Source of the DNA: a virus
IMG/VR virus record: IMGVR_UViG_3300037189_015223
Coordinates: 1 to 20,795 of that record
Length of the DNA stretch: 20,795 nt
Reading direction: 5' to 3' (one strand)
In this document: positions 1 to 6,878 of the stretch, one piece after another
Position numbering within the stretch: position 1 is the first letter of the stretch
How the letters are laid out: each line of letters opens with the position of its first letter
Made by a program: the position numbers and the translations under genes
The notes under the pieces: model-generated
The model's database searches: none
The model's input: only the letters and a program-made list of their open reading frames with translations
What the model was told of the DNA's origin: nothing

Positions 1-527
1 AATGCCTGAGTAATAGAAGCAACAGGATTAAGTAAAGTACCATTACCTGTAGTGTCATTACCATCTATTTGGCTAACGTGTATCTCACATTGAAAATTTG
101 ACGAAACATTATAATATGTTGTTGCTGATATCGTATTTGCGGTTACACCCCCCGTAAAGTTAGTCGCACCAGTTACGGTACCACCAGTAAAGGTACCACC
201 ACCACTTGTAACGGTAAACCCACTTACAGTAAATGTGCCACCTGTGTTATTTTTAAAGGTAGCAGTACCATTTGAGTATGTACCACCAGTAACACGAATA
301 TCAATTGGTAAATTTTGATATGTAGTGGCACTTATCGAATTAATAACAATTGAATCACCAGATAATTGACCAATAAATTTTATTGTATTAACCCCTAATA
401 ATATTTGAGTATTACCAGTACAACTACCAATAATATTAGTATAAAACCCAGTACATGCTGATAATGACTCACCTGCTGGTTCAATAATAAAAGTTTCATT
501 TACATTTGTATTTCCAAAGCAACTCAT
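1..527 (-). CDS. Tail-fibre/appendage-like protein, N-terminal part (cut by window edge)
   Basis: The frame opens at ATG 527 and stays open for 175 codons to the window edge, so only the N-terminus is present. Its ATG overlaps the TGA of the upstream gene (ATGA), which suggests translational coupling. The protein is rich in Thr, Gly, Ser and Asn, with short beta-type repeats: ISATTYQNLP near residue 65 and ISATTYYNVS near 133, and several TFTGGTV-like units between. This composition is typical of phage fibre or appendage proteins. The last visible part (residues 155-175) reads DGNDTTGNGTLLNPVASI, which resembles the start of a right-handed beta-helix domain (DUF1565/pectate-lyase-like, G-D-x-x-G-N-G-T-x-x-x-P-x-x-S-I). 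I therefore infer a fibre with a beta-helix body beyond the window. Its specific role and receptor cannot be read. Confidence 0.7.
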   Translation of the reverse strand, partial: MSCFGNTNVNETFIIEPAGESLSACTGFYTNIIGSCTGNTQILLGVNTIKFIGQLSGDSIVINSISATTYQNLPIDIRVTGGTYSNGTATFKNNTGGTFTVSGFTVTSGGGTFTGGTVTGATNFTGGVTANTISATTYYNVSSNFQCEIHVSQIDGNDTTGNGTLLNPVASITQA

Positions 528-1588
528 TGTATATATCCGATTAATTCTAGTTTACAAATTGTGAAATTATTTTTAGTTACACTAAATGTTATTTCATCGT
601 TTGCATTTATGTTTATTGGTGTTGTGATTGTTAAACCACTAAATACTTGAATATTATTTACCTTAATAATAATATTTGTAATATTTTTAAAATTAGCGAT
701 TCCAGTAAAGGTTAAAGCATATGGTGCTGTAATAGAAAAATCTGGATTTGAAAGTTGTTTATAAATAATTGTATAATTTAATTTATTACTACCATCAATT
801 TTAGTTGTTAAATTAACAGCTTTAAGATTTCTATTAATTTGTTCATCATCTAACTCATAAGCTAAGAATAAACGATTTGCTGTAGGTACAATTTCAAAAT
901 CATCTTCGTCTAGTAAATACCCCATCAACCTCATTTCAAAATTTTGAACATAGAATCTTCTTTCTTCAAAATTTTCAATATTACTGTCATCACCAATATT
1001 CTCTAACAATACTGGCATTGGATGCCCCTTTACATCAATATAATATTGTCTAGATTGAAATGTTCGATGAATTTTTGAGTTAAATTTATTTAAGTCTTTC
1101 ATCCTACCAGTGAATATTCTCACCTCATATGTAATATCAACTGAAGTTGGCTGAGGAACCTTATATAAATCCACCCCCTTCCTAACACCATCCCAAGTTG
1201 GAACTTTCATGTAAGTATAGGTATAGTTGCCAGGGATATTAAATAACCCAGCTTGATTTTGACCAACTTGAATATCTGGCCTTCTAACCACTGTAACGAA
1301 TGGAATGGTAATATCCTTGTATTTATCTGTAAATTGCCAAGTTTTCGTAAATTCGGACCATCTTTGTATTGTTAAAAAAATAACTGGAACTTTATTTCCG
1401 TCAATGGTTAAACTTAATTCATCTTGAACAAAACTAATAAACCTTTCATCCATATCTTCTTCAGATACACCTCTAGGCAAAAAAGTTCCATTATCTTCAA
1501 TTCCATGAAGAATTTCTTCTCTTCTCTCATATCCAATTTTACTTGGATTTATGTTAATATTTGTCTTAAAATTTTTTGGAACTGCCAT
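524..1588 (-). CDS. Candidate tail-completion/sheath-stabiliser protein (T4 gp15-like)
   Basis: A 354-residue protein starting at ATG 1588, 2 nt after the stop of the upstream neck candidate; its stop overlaps the next ATG. Residues 1-250 carry a pattern I associate with T4 gp15, the protein that caps the tail: an early strand (VPVIFLTIQRWSEFTKTW), a middle region, then P-x-S-V-D-I-T-Y-E-V-R-I-F-T, a segment around FNSKIHRTF, and a strand ending FEMRLMGYLLDEDDFEI. T4 gp15 has a comparable order (P-x-x-I-x-Y-E-L-x-I-F-T, then a late beta strand), recalled from memory and not aligned. Residues 255-354 form an extra beta-rich tail that gp15 does not obviously have. The position next to a neck candidate supports a head-tail junction role. 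An unassigned virion protein is the main alternative. Confidence 0.5.
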   Translation of the reverse strand: MAVPKNFKTNININPSKIGYERREEILHGIEDNGTFLPRGVSEEDMDERFISFVQDELSLTIDGNKVPVIFLTIQRWSEFTKTWQFTDKYKDITIPFVTVVRRPDIQVGQNQAGLFNIPGNYTYTYMKVPTWDGVRKGVDLYKVPQPTSVDITYEVRIFTGRMKDLNKFNSKIHRTFQSRQYYIDVKGHPMPVLLENIGDDSNIENFEERRFYVQNFEMRLMGYLLDEDDFEIVPTANRLFLAYELDDEQINRNLKAVNLTTKIDGSNKLNYTIIYKQLSNPDFSITAPYALTFTGIANFKNITNIIIKVNNIQVFSGLTITTPININANDEITFSVTKNNFTICKLELIGYIQ

Positions 1589-1590
1589 AA

Positions 1591-2115
1591 TTAAACTCCT
1601 TTAAACTCTGATAACCCAGTTGGTACACAAGAAATTGTTCTAAACGCTCCCTTATATCCCATTATTGTATGCTTATTGTCCCAATTTTTCTTACCATCAT
1701 TAGTAACAGTGTAATATCTTGTAGTTGTTTCATCAACAACATATCCGATATAATCACCATAATTTATCTCTGTTTCTAGTTCTTTTAATTGGGCATCATA
1801 TATACCAAATTTTAATGGACCATCTTGTAAGAATCTAACTGTACCATTAGGATTATAAGTTTTATTCTCAGCCTCATCAAAAATTGGGATAACCTTTAAT
1901 TCAACTGGTGGAAAGTATCTTATTCCGTCTGCACTTGCTTCACCATAAACTGCATCAAATTCTGTTGAATCTCTATCAACACAATAAAGAATAATTGTAA
2001 AATTTCCGTCTCCTTCGATAGCTTCTCTTCCCATATTAATTTCTAATGAAAAATCTTCTTGAGAAAAAAACTTATTAATTCTTGTTACAGGGACTATCTT
2101 ATTATTACTATTCAT
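1591..2115 (-). CDS. Candidate neck/head-closure protein
   Basis: A 174-residue soluble protein. Its ATG (2115) lies 8 nt inside the end of the GIY-YIG endonuclease gene, so the two are probably read from one transcript. Features seen: an N-terminal acidic beta region, CVDRDSTEFDAVYGEA near residue 45, and a core INYGDYIGYVVDETTTRYYTV (about 117-137) followed by NDGKKNWDNKHTIMGYKG. A G-D-Y-I-G-Y strand followed by R-Y-Y-T-V recalls small beta-barrel head-closure (stopper) proteins, and T4 gp14 has a comparable G-D-L-I-Y-F-P segment. It is shorter than T4 gp14 (about 256 residues). Its neighbour is a gp15-like candidate, and a gp13-like candidate lies 3.5 kb away, which makes a neck module plausible. 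The function is inferred from pattern and context. Confidence 0.5.
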   Translation of the reverse strand: MNSNNKIVPVTRINKFFSQEDFSLEINMGREAIEGDGNFTIILYCVDRDSTEFDAVYGEASADGIRYFPPVELKVIPIFDEAENKTYNPNGTVRFLQDGPLKFGIYDAQLKELETEINYGDYIGYVVDETTTRYYTVTNDGKKNWDNKHTIMGYKGAFRTISCVPTGLSEFKGV

Positions 2116-2872
2116 TTTTTTTATATATAAATTTAAAATTATTAGTCGATTTTAACCTACCAGCTAAAACATTAGAAATACCCGAACTTCGAATACCTAA
2201 AGATTTAGCTGCTTCCGCAATACTTGGCCATTCTCTTAATATTATTCCGTCAGTCGTCAGCTGTATTATTTTTTTTTGTTTATTAATAAATGTACCTTCT
2301 TTATGCTTTTTACCAAAAAAACTATTTTTTACACCTAAATGCGATTCACTCATTTTTTTTTTAGTTTCAATTGATGGGACTTTACCTAATTTAGCTGAAC
2401 TGATTTTAGCTTTAGTTTCACTACTCATTTTTTTTCTATTAACTAATTTTTGTGATTCACTCATTTTTCGTCTAGTTTCATCGGATATTTTTTTTCCGAC
2501 ATGTGCATTACTTAAATTTTTTTTATGCTCCTCAGTAAATATGATACCCTTTCGACTATTACTCATTTGCTTTTTAGTTTTTTCTGACATTTTTCGATTT
2601 AATGTAGTCCCGTTACGACCACCAATTGAAATATTATACCCAGTTAATTTATTTGTTGAATCAAATTCTTTAATAAAAAATCGTTCATATTCATCTAAAT
2701 CTATTTGGTTATCACATATTATTAATATTTCTTTTTTAAAATTATCCTTTCCGTATTTTTCAATAGCCTTTTTAATTAAATCTCCAGACCCAATATATTT
2801 TGGATTATTATTTTTATCTTGGCCGATATAAATTTTTCCATTTACTAAATTTGTTGTTTTATAAATTACCAT
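2108..2872 (-). CDS. Free-standing GIY-YIG homing endonuclease with NUMOD3 repeats
   Basis: A 254-residue protein. The N-terminus VIYKTTNLVNGKIYIG contains the GIY-YIG nuclease signature (VIY at 2-4, YIG at 15-17), followed by YIGSGDLIKKAIEKYGKDNF and a glutamate-containing helix (LDEYERFFI) that fits the catalytic Glu position. Residues about 92-195 hold five NUMOD3-like DNA-binding units of the form (S/T)-x-E-(T/H)-(K/R)-(K/R)-K-(M/I/L)-S-x-(S/A). The C-terminal 50 residues (IIQLTTDGIILREWPSIAEA, then SLGIRSSGISNVLAGR) look like a NUMOD1/IENR1 helix-turn-helix unit. Such proteins cut intron-less or element-less alleles and copy themselves in. The gene sits directly upstream of, and overlaps, the neck candidate, so that gene or its flank is the likely target. 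No splice-like RNA structure was recognised around it. Confidence 0.9.
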   Translation of the reverse strand: MVIYKTTNLVNGKIYIGQDKNNNPKYIGSGDLIKKAIEKYGKDNFKKEILIICDNQIDLDEYERFFIKEFDSTNKLTGYNISIGGRNGTTLNRKMSEKTKKQMSNSRKGIIFTEEHKKNLSNAHVGKKISDETRRKMSESQKLVNRKKMSSETKAKISSAKLGKVPSIETKKKMSESHLGVKNSFFGKKHKEGTFINKQKKIIQLTTDGIILREWPSIAEAAKSLGIRSSGISNVLAGRLKSTNNFKFIYKKNE

Positions 2873-2905
2873 ATATTTCTTTCTATATAAATATATTAAC
2901 TTTTC

Positions 2906-2913
2906 TATTTATT
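2906..2913 (-). promoter_or_regulatory. Possible late-type promoter box AATAAATA before the GIY-YIG/neck genes
   Basis: Read on the minus strand, AATAAATA ends 33 nt before ATG 2872. It differs from the T4 late -10 box TATAAATA only at the first base. Its distance to the start codon matches that of similar boxes before other virion genes in this window. The flanking sequence is very AT-rich, so a chance match is possible. Confidence 0.3.
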
Positions 2914-3041
2914 TAAGTAATTGGTATTATTTCTTATCTATTCTATTAATTGGGATATTTCTTTGATTCATATATGAATTTAATTAATTTTATCTGTTAT
3001 TATTAATAAATATTTAATTAAACGTAATTATTGGTAAACAC

Positions 3042-3073
3042 TTGATTTTTTGTGAAAAAAATACTATATTGTG
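3042..3073 (+). promoter_or_regulatory. Possible Bacteroidota-type promoter for the helicase gene
   Basis: TTG at 3042-3044 is followed by exactly 20 nt and then TATATTGTG (3065-3073), a near match to the Bacteroidota -7 box TAnnTTTG. The spacer equals that of both promoters upstream of the DNA polymerase gene. The predicted start of transcription near 3080 would give a leader of roughly 25-30 nt before the TTG start codon at 3107. No ATAAATA-type late box lies within 50 nt of this gene. Confidence 0.4.
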
Positions 3074-3084
3074 CAAACACAATA
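3067..3084. repeat. Inverted repeat TATTGTG-CAAA-CACAATA over the helicase promoter
   Basis: Perfect 7-bp arms (3067-3073 and 3078-3084) flank a 4-bp centre. The left arm is part of the -7 box, and the right arm would cover the predicted start of transcription. That is the usual place for a repressor operator. There is no T-tract after it, so it is not a terminator. The regulator is unknown. Confidence 0.35.
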
Positions 3085-3106
3085 ATATTTAATAAAATTA
3101 AAAAAA

Positions 3107-4939
3107 TTGATAAATTTAGATGATATAAAGGGTAGAAGTGCGATTTCAATTTTGGAAAAGTATAATGGTATTAATCCATATATTAAAAAAATGCAAATCG
3201 AACTTAAAAAAAATGGAAAAATCAAATTAACTGAAGGTCAGACAAAATATATTGTTGATAATCATGAAACTGAACCGATTTTAGTTAATCGAGTTGTTAG
3301 TATTTCAAAATTTTTAGGTGACGAATTACAAAAACAAGAAAACCTTTCTTTTACACCTGAAAGAATCTTAGTTGAGTATATATTAGCCGATAACGATAAA
3401 GTATTTCATGTTTATGGTAAGTTAAAGAAAAATCAAGAAGTTTCTAAGATGTATTTTTTACCTAAGACACAAGTTCTTGATGACCCATATTATGAAGAAA
3501 TAAAGATAGATGTTAATTTTGATAAATATAGTAAGGATGGTTCCCAACTATATGAACATCAAAAAGAAGGTATTAAGTTCTTATTAACAAGAAATGGTTG
3601 TATATTAGCTGATGATATGGGATTAGGAAAAACAAGACAATCAATTATAGCGGCATTAGAAAGTGGTGCTAAGAATATACTTATTGTTTGCCCATCATCT
3701 GTTAAGATTAACTGGAAACGCGAAATTGAAGTCTTTTGTGATGATGTAACAATTGTAAGTGGTCGTAAATGGGACAGAGCTAAATTTACGATTATTAATT
3801 ATGATATACTTAAAAATTTTCACACTTTAGGTGATGGAAAAAAGAACGATGATTTTGACCCAGTAATTGAATATAATAGACACTTAGTAAATAGTAATTT
3901 TGACTTAATAATTGCCGATGAAGCACATGCATTGAAAAACAATAAGAGTATACGTGGAGAAATCATGTATGAATTATCAGTTAAATACGGTGTTGAACGT
4001 GTTTGGTTATTAACTGGTACACCAGTCGCAAATAGACCTATGGATTTTTATAATCTACTTAGATTAATAAAATCACCAATTGTTGACAATTGGCAATATT
4101 TTGTTACTAGATACTGTGATGCAAGGAAAATGTTTAGAACCTTAAAAAATGGTAAGAAAAAACAAATTTGGATTACCGATGGAGCATCAAATCTTGAAGA
4201 ACTTTCACAGAAGACTAAAAATCTTATTATTAGACGTTTAAAAACAGAAGTTCTAGATATGCCAGAAAAAATCATAAGCCCAATGTATTATGAATTAACT
4301 GATAATGAATGGGAAGAATATGATAAATTATGGGATGAATACCTTGAAAAAAGAAATGTTGAAAATAAAACGAGTTCAATACAACGAGATTTAGTTGAAT
4401 TAATATTGCTTCGAAAATTCATCGCAATGACAGCAATACAAAAAACAATTGAATTAGCTGAAACAGCACTTGAAAATGATGAAAAAGTAATTATATTTAC
4501 TAGCTTTACAGATGAGTTAAATGAATTAACAGAACACTTTGGTAAATCATGCGTAACACATAATGGACCAATGTCAGATAGAGAAAAACAAAAATCTGTT
4601 GATTCTTTTCAAACAAATCCTAAAAAGAAAGTATTTATCGGTAATATTAAATCGGCTGGCGTTGGTATTACATTAACTCAAGCAACAGTTGTAATATTTA
4701 ATTCATTTGATTGGGTACCAGGTATTAACGAACAAGCTGAAGATAGAGCCTATAGAATTGGGCAAAAGAATTGTGTAAATGTATACTACCAACTTTTTGA
4801 AAAAACAATTTCAACAAGAATGTGGGACGTATTAAGAAATAAAAAAGATATCATTTCAACCATTATGGGTGATACCAAGTTAACTGACAATGAAGTTCTT
4901 GAATTATTAATGGATAAATTTTTATTAGAAAATGGTTAG
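3107..4939 (+). CDS. SNF2-family DEAH helicase/translocase (SMARCAL1/UvsW-like role)
   Basis: A 610-residue ATP-dependent DNA translocase. Motif I is ADDMGLGKT (D169-T176) and motif II is DEAH (271-274); motif III (LLTGTPVANRP) follows. The C-terminal RecA lobe has EKVIIFTSFTDELNEL, SAGVGITLTQA and the SNF2 hallmark QAEDRAYRIGQ (543-553). In T4-like phages a helicase such as UvsW remodels forks and R-loops and helps the switch from origin- to recombination-driven replication. By domain type this protein is closer to SNF2/SMARCAL1, so the same role is inferred only. The start is TTG at 3107: the first in-frame ATG (3191) would remove GRSAISILEKYNGINPYIKK, which looks like a genuine conserved N-terminus. 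The gene overlaps the glutaredoxin gene by 8 nt. Confidence 0.92.
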   Translation: MINLDDIKGRSAISILEKYNGINPYIKKMQIELKKNGKIKLTEGQTKYIVDNHETEPILVNRVVSISKFLGDELQKQENLSFTPERILVEYILADNDKVFHVYGKLKKNQEVSKMYFLPKTQVLDDPYYEEIKIDVNFDKYSKDGSQLYEHQKEGIKFLLTRNGCILADDMGLGKTRQSIIAALESGAKNILIVCPSSVKINWKREIEVFCDDVTIVSGRKWDRAKFTIINYDILKNFHTLGDGKKNDDFDPVIEYNRHLVNSNFDLIIADEAHALKNNKSIRGEIMYELSVKYGVERVWLLTGTPVANRPMDFYNLLRLIKSPIVDNWQYFVTRYCDARKMFRTLKNGKKKQIWITDGASNLEELSQKTKNLIIRRLKTEVLDMPEKIISPMYYELTDNEWEEYDKLWDEYLEKRNVENKTSSIQRDLVELILLRKFIAMTAIQKTIELAETALENDEKVIIFTSFTDELNELTEHFGKSCVTHNGPMSDREKQKSVDSFQTNPKKKVFIGNIKSAGVGITLTQATVVIFNSFDWVPGINEQAEDRAYRIGQKNCVNVYYQLFEKTISTRMWDVLRNKKDIISTIMGDTKLTDNEVLELLMDKFLLENG

Positions 4940-5183
4940 GATTTATAGCACACCAGAATGCCCTTATTGTAATGAATTAAAAGAAATTCTTAGGGAAAAA
5001 GACATCAAATTTGTTGATGTAAACGTTAATGCTGACGAAAACGAAAACGAGTTTAAAAAACTCTATGATGTAACAAAATGCGATGATGTACCTATGGTAA
5101 AAATAGATAAACAAATATTCATCCCAAATATTTCATTTAAGAGTATATCAGAATTAGTTGAATTAATTGAACACTTTAATTAA
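4932..5183 (+). CDS. Glutaredoxin
   Basis: An 83-residue thioredoxin-fold protein with the dithiol active site C-P-Y-C at residues 10-13 (IYSTPECPYC), and the cis-proline segment DVPMVKI near residue 52. Its length is typical of phage glutaredoxins. In T4-type phages such proteins reduce ribonucleotide reductase and so support dNTP supply; no reductase gene is visible here, so the partner is inferred. Its ATG lies 8 nt inside the end of the helicase gene, and it is probably read from the same transcript. Its 3' end overlaps the convergent M15 peptidase gene by 8 nt (5176-5183), with no terminator between them. Confidence 0.93.
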   Translation: MVRIYSTPECPYCNELKEILREKDIKFVDVNVNADENENEFKKLYDVTKCDDVPMVKIDKQIFIPNISFKSISELVELIEHFN

Positions 5184-5646
5184 TTTTTTGGTAATTGGTT
5201 TGTCCACTTGAATTCCTAGTTGCTTTAAGGATTTCTTTACGTTGTTTTCCAGTAGAACTGTAAGATACGTGAACCCAATCTGGATTTTCATTATTACCAA
5301 ATTCCCAAATTAATTGGTCAAAATTAATATTACTTTTAATATAGTCAAAAATCATTTTATTGGTGATTCGACCAGAAGTTCCATCCATATCAATATCGAT
5401 AGCTTCACCCTTACAATGTTGTGATGTCGATGAACCACCAATAGCCTCATTTAATGCTTTACTTCTATACCCAGAAGAAATAATAATTGGTTGATTAAAA
5501 TTTTTACGTATTGGTTCAAATACATTTTCAGCCAATTTTTTAAAGTTTTCTAAGTGTTGTGGTGTTGGTTGATTTGAAATTCCTTTTCTTTTTGCCATAT
5601 CACTACGCATTACTTCAGATAAATCTAAGTGTTCTGATATTTTCAT
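5176..5646 (-). CDS. Zinc M15-type peptidoglycan peptidase (Peptidase_M15_3-like, possible endolysin)
   Basis: A 156-residue protein with the family's ordered signatures: N-terminal MKISEHLDLSE, the segment SSGYRSKALNEAIGGSSTSQH, then H77-x6-D84 (HCKGEAID) and a later H126 in WVHVSY. These supply the His/Asp/His zinc ligands of D-Ala-D-Ala carboxypeptidase and L-Ala-D-Glu endopeptidase enzymes. It would cleave peptide bonds in peptidoglycan, as a lysis enzyme or as a virion-associated wall peptidase. No signal peptide or membrane segment is visible, so export would need a holin or virion delivery. It stands alone on the minus strand, preceded by a perfect TATAAATA box (5681-5688), which suggests late expression. 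Which of the two M15 specificities applies cannot be told. Confidence 0.88.
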   Translation of the reverse strand: MKISEHLDLSEVMRSDMAKRKGISNQPTPQHLENFKKLAENVFEPIRKNFNQPIIISSGYRSKALNEAIGGSSTSQHCKGEAIDIDMDGTSGRITNKMIFDYIKSNINFDQLIWEFGNNENPDWVHVSYSSTGKQRKEILKATRNSSGQTNYQKIN

Positions 5647-5659
5647 AATTTAATTTTTA

Positions 5660-5667
5660 GATAAATA
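5660..5667 (+). promoter_or_regulatory. Possible late-type promoter box GATAAATA for the gp13-like gene
   Basis: GATAAATA ends 32 nt before ATG 5700 and matches TATAAATA at 7 of 8 positions. It overlaps the alternative upstream ATG at 5667. If it is a true -10 box, that ATG is not transcribed and the 5700 start is right. It forms a divergent pair with the box at 5681-5688. Confidence 0.35.
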
Positions 5668-5680
5668 TGCTCTATTCACA

Positions 5681-5688
5681 TATTTATA
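5681..5688 (-). promoter_or_regulatory. Possible late-type promoter box TATAAATA for the M15 peptidase gene
   Basis: On the minus strand the sequence is a perfect TATAAATA, the T4 late -10 consensus, ending 34 nt before ATG 5646. The gene is a lysis or virion enzyme, a class expected to be expressed late. Confidence 0.45.
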
Positions 5689-5699
5689 AGAAAAAGATT

Positions 5700-6848
5700 A
5701 TGTCAGTTAGTACAACAGAACTTGAAAAATTATATAGACAATTTAGACACTCATTGGGTGCACCAATTCGTCAGATAGAATTAACCGATGACCAACTTTG
5801 CACACTTCTAGAAATTTGTATCGAAGATTATGCGCAGTATGTTCAAGAATGGCTTATAGAACACCAATGGCAATCGTTATTAGGTCAAAATATTGATACA
5901 ACAGATATGGCATTTGCCCTAAGTGTTAGAAATTTTGATTTAACAAGTCAATATACCTATGCTTACTCAAAACAAGTTGGGTTACAAACTAATGGCCCTT
6001 GGGAATTAAAAAAAGATTATGTGACGCTAGAAGAAGGTAGACAAGTTTACCAAATCCCAGCTGGTAGAGAAATAAATGAAGTTCTTTGGTTAACCCCTGG
6101 TGCAGTAAGCCAAGCATTATTAGCAAATTATGGTGGTATTGACTATGGATTTGGTGGTGGCTTCGCTCAAATGGGTGGTGGTTACGGAACAGCTGGTACA
6201 GGAACTGGCGGTGGCCGTAGCGGCTATTATATCGCACCAGCTTTTGACATTCTTCTTACCGCGGCAGATATGAATCTTAAAAACAGAATAGTAAGAAGTG
6301 ATTTAGTTTATAAGGTTACAGCTGGACCAGATGGTACCAAATTATTACACTTATTAAGCACCCCAGGTTCAAAACTATCATTCGGTGCTGGTATTGGCAA
6401 TATCGGTAGCTCAATGTCAGTAGCTGGTTGTCAAGTATGGTATTATTATTACGAAACTGATACAGCAAATAAGGACCAATGTAGAAAAGATAACCCAGAT
6501 ATTATCAAGTTACCAAATGAGGTCCCTTTAACTAAATTAGATTATGCAACCTTTAACGACCCAACAAAAACTCTAATAAGACAATTATTTATAGCTGAGG
6601 GTAAAAGAACATTAGGTAGAGTTAGAGGTAAATTTGGTGGTATTGTTGGCCCACCAGAAGCTGAGAGAACAATGGATTACGAAACACTATTATCTGAAGG
6701 TAATGAAGAAAAAAAATCTGTGTTAGAAAGATTAGATACTAGACTTACTAGATTATCATCGACTTCACAATTAGAAAGAGCAGCTAAAGAATCAACAGAT
6801 ATGAATACGAGTTTACGTTTTAGACCTTTAGGTTTTTGGGTATATTAA
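5700..6848 (+). CDS. Neck/head-completion protein (T4 gp13-like)
   Basis: A 382-residue protein with the start placed at ATG 5700 (MSVSTTELEKLYRQFRHSLG), not the in-frame ATG at 5667, because the extra residues (MLYSHIYKKKI) look non-conserved and overlap a possible promoter box. The N-terminal helical region, LYRQFRHSLGAPIRQIEL followed by DDQLCTLLEICIEDYAQYVQE, is the pattern seen in T4-type neck proteins (L-G-x-P-x-x-x-I-x-x-x-D-x-Q-x-x-x-x-I-x-x-A-x-x-x-Y). A long Gly-rich stretch lies at 145-175, and the C-terminus ends with arginine-rich and coiled segments. The protein would sit between portal and tail. The gene ends 3 nt before a hairpin terminator. The match is by pattern only, and an unassigned head-tail connector is the alternative. 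Confidence 0.65.
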   Translation: MSVSTTELEKLYRQFRHSLGAPIRQIELTDDQLCTLLEICIEDYAQYVQEWLIEHQWQSLLGQNIDTTDMAFALSVRNFDLTSQYTYAYSKQVGLQTNGPWELKKDYVTLEEGRQVYQIPAGREINEVLWLTPGAVSQALLANYGGIDYGFGGGFAQMGGGYGTAGTGTGGGRSGYYIAPAFDILLTAADMNLKNRIVRSDLVYKVTAGPDGTKLLHLLSTPGSKLSFGAGIGNIGSSMSVAGCQVWYYYYETDTANKDQCRKDNPDIIKLPNEVPLTKLDYATFNDPTKTLIRQLFIAEGKRTLGRVRGKFGGIVGPPEAERTMDYETLLSEGNEEKKSVLERLDTRLTRLSSTSQLERAAKESTDMNTSLRFRPLGFWVY

Positions 6849-6851
6849 TAT

Positions 6852-6878
6852 AAATGGGGCTTTCGCCCCATTTTTTAT
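6852..6878. terminator. Hairpin terminator between convergent neck and polymerase genes
   Basis: A 9-bp perfect stem, AAATGGGGC (6852-6860) and GCCCCATTT (6865-6873), closes a 4-nt loop and runs into a T-tract at 6871-6876. It terminates the plus-strand neck gene. On the minus strand the same stem has the stable GNRA-type loop GAAA just after the polymerase stop codon, followed by ATTTATATT, so it may also stop polymerase transcripts. Confidence 0.9.

Noticed and set aside
160-300. Short repeated units (accacc/accagt) that could suggest a CRISPR array or minisatellite
   Set aside because: The units have no constant length or spacers. They are codons of Thr-Gly-Gly-rich repeats in the fibre-like protein.
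2082-2831. Plus-strand open frame of 249 codons, Leu/Phe/Ser-rich like a membrane protein
   Set aside because: It is antisense to the clear GIY-YIG endonuclease. Its hydrophobic character comes from the complement of Lys/Glu/Asn-rich codons.
2886-2893. Perfect TATAAATA on the plus strand
   Set aside because: It is 213 nt from the helicase start and has no gene at the usual distance; in this AT-rich gap it is probably a chance match.
2966-2979. Palindrome ATTCATATATGAAT in the intergenic region
   Set aside because: It is a short AT-only-type palindrome away from promoter boxes, of a kind expected by chance in this composition.
5667-5699. Upstream ATG for the gp13-like gene
   Set aside because: The ATG overlaps a possible -10 box, and the added residues look non-conserved. 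ATG 5700 gives a typical N-terminus.
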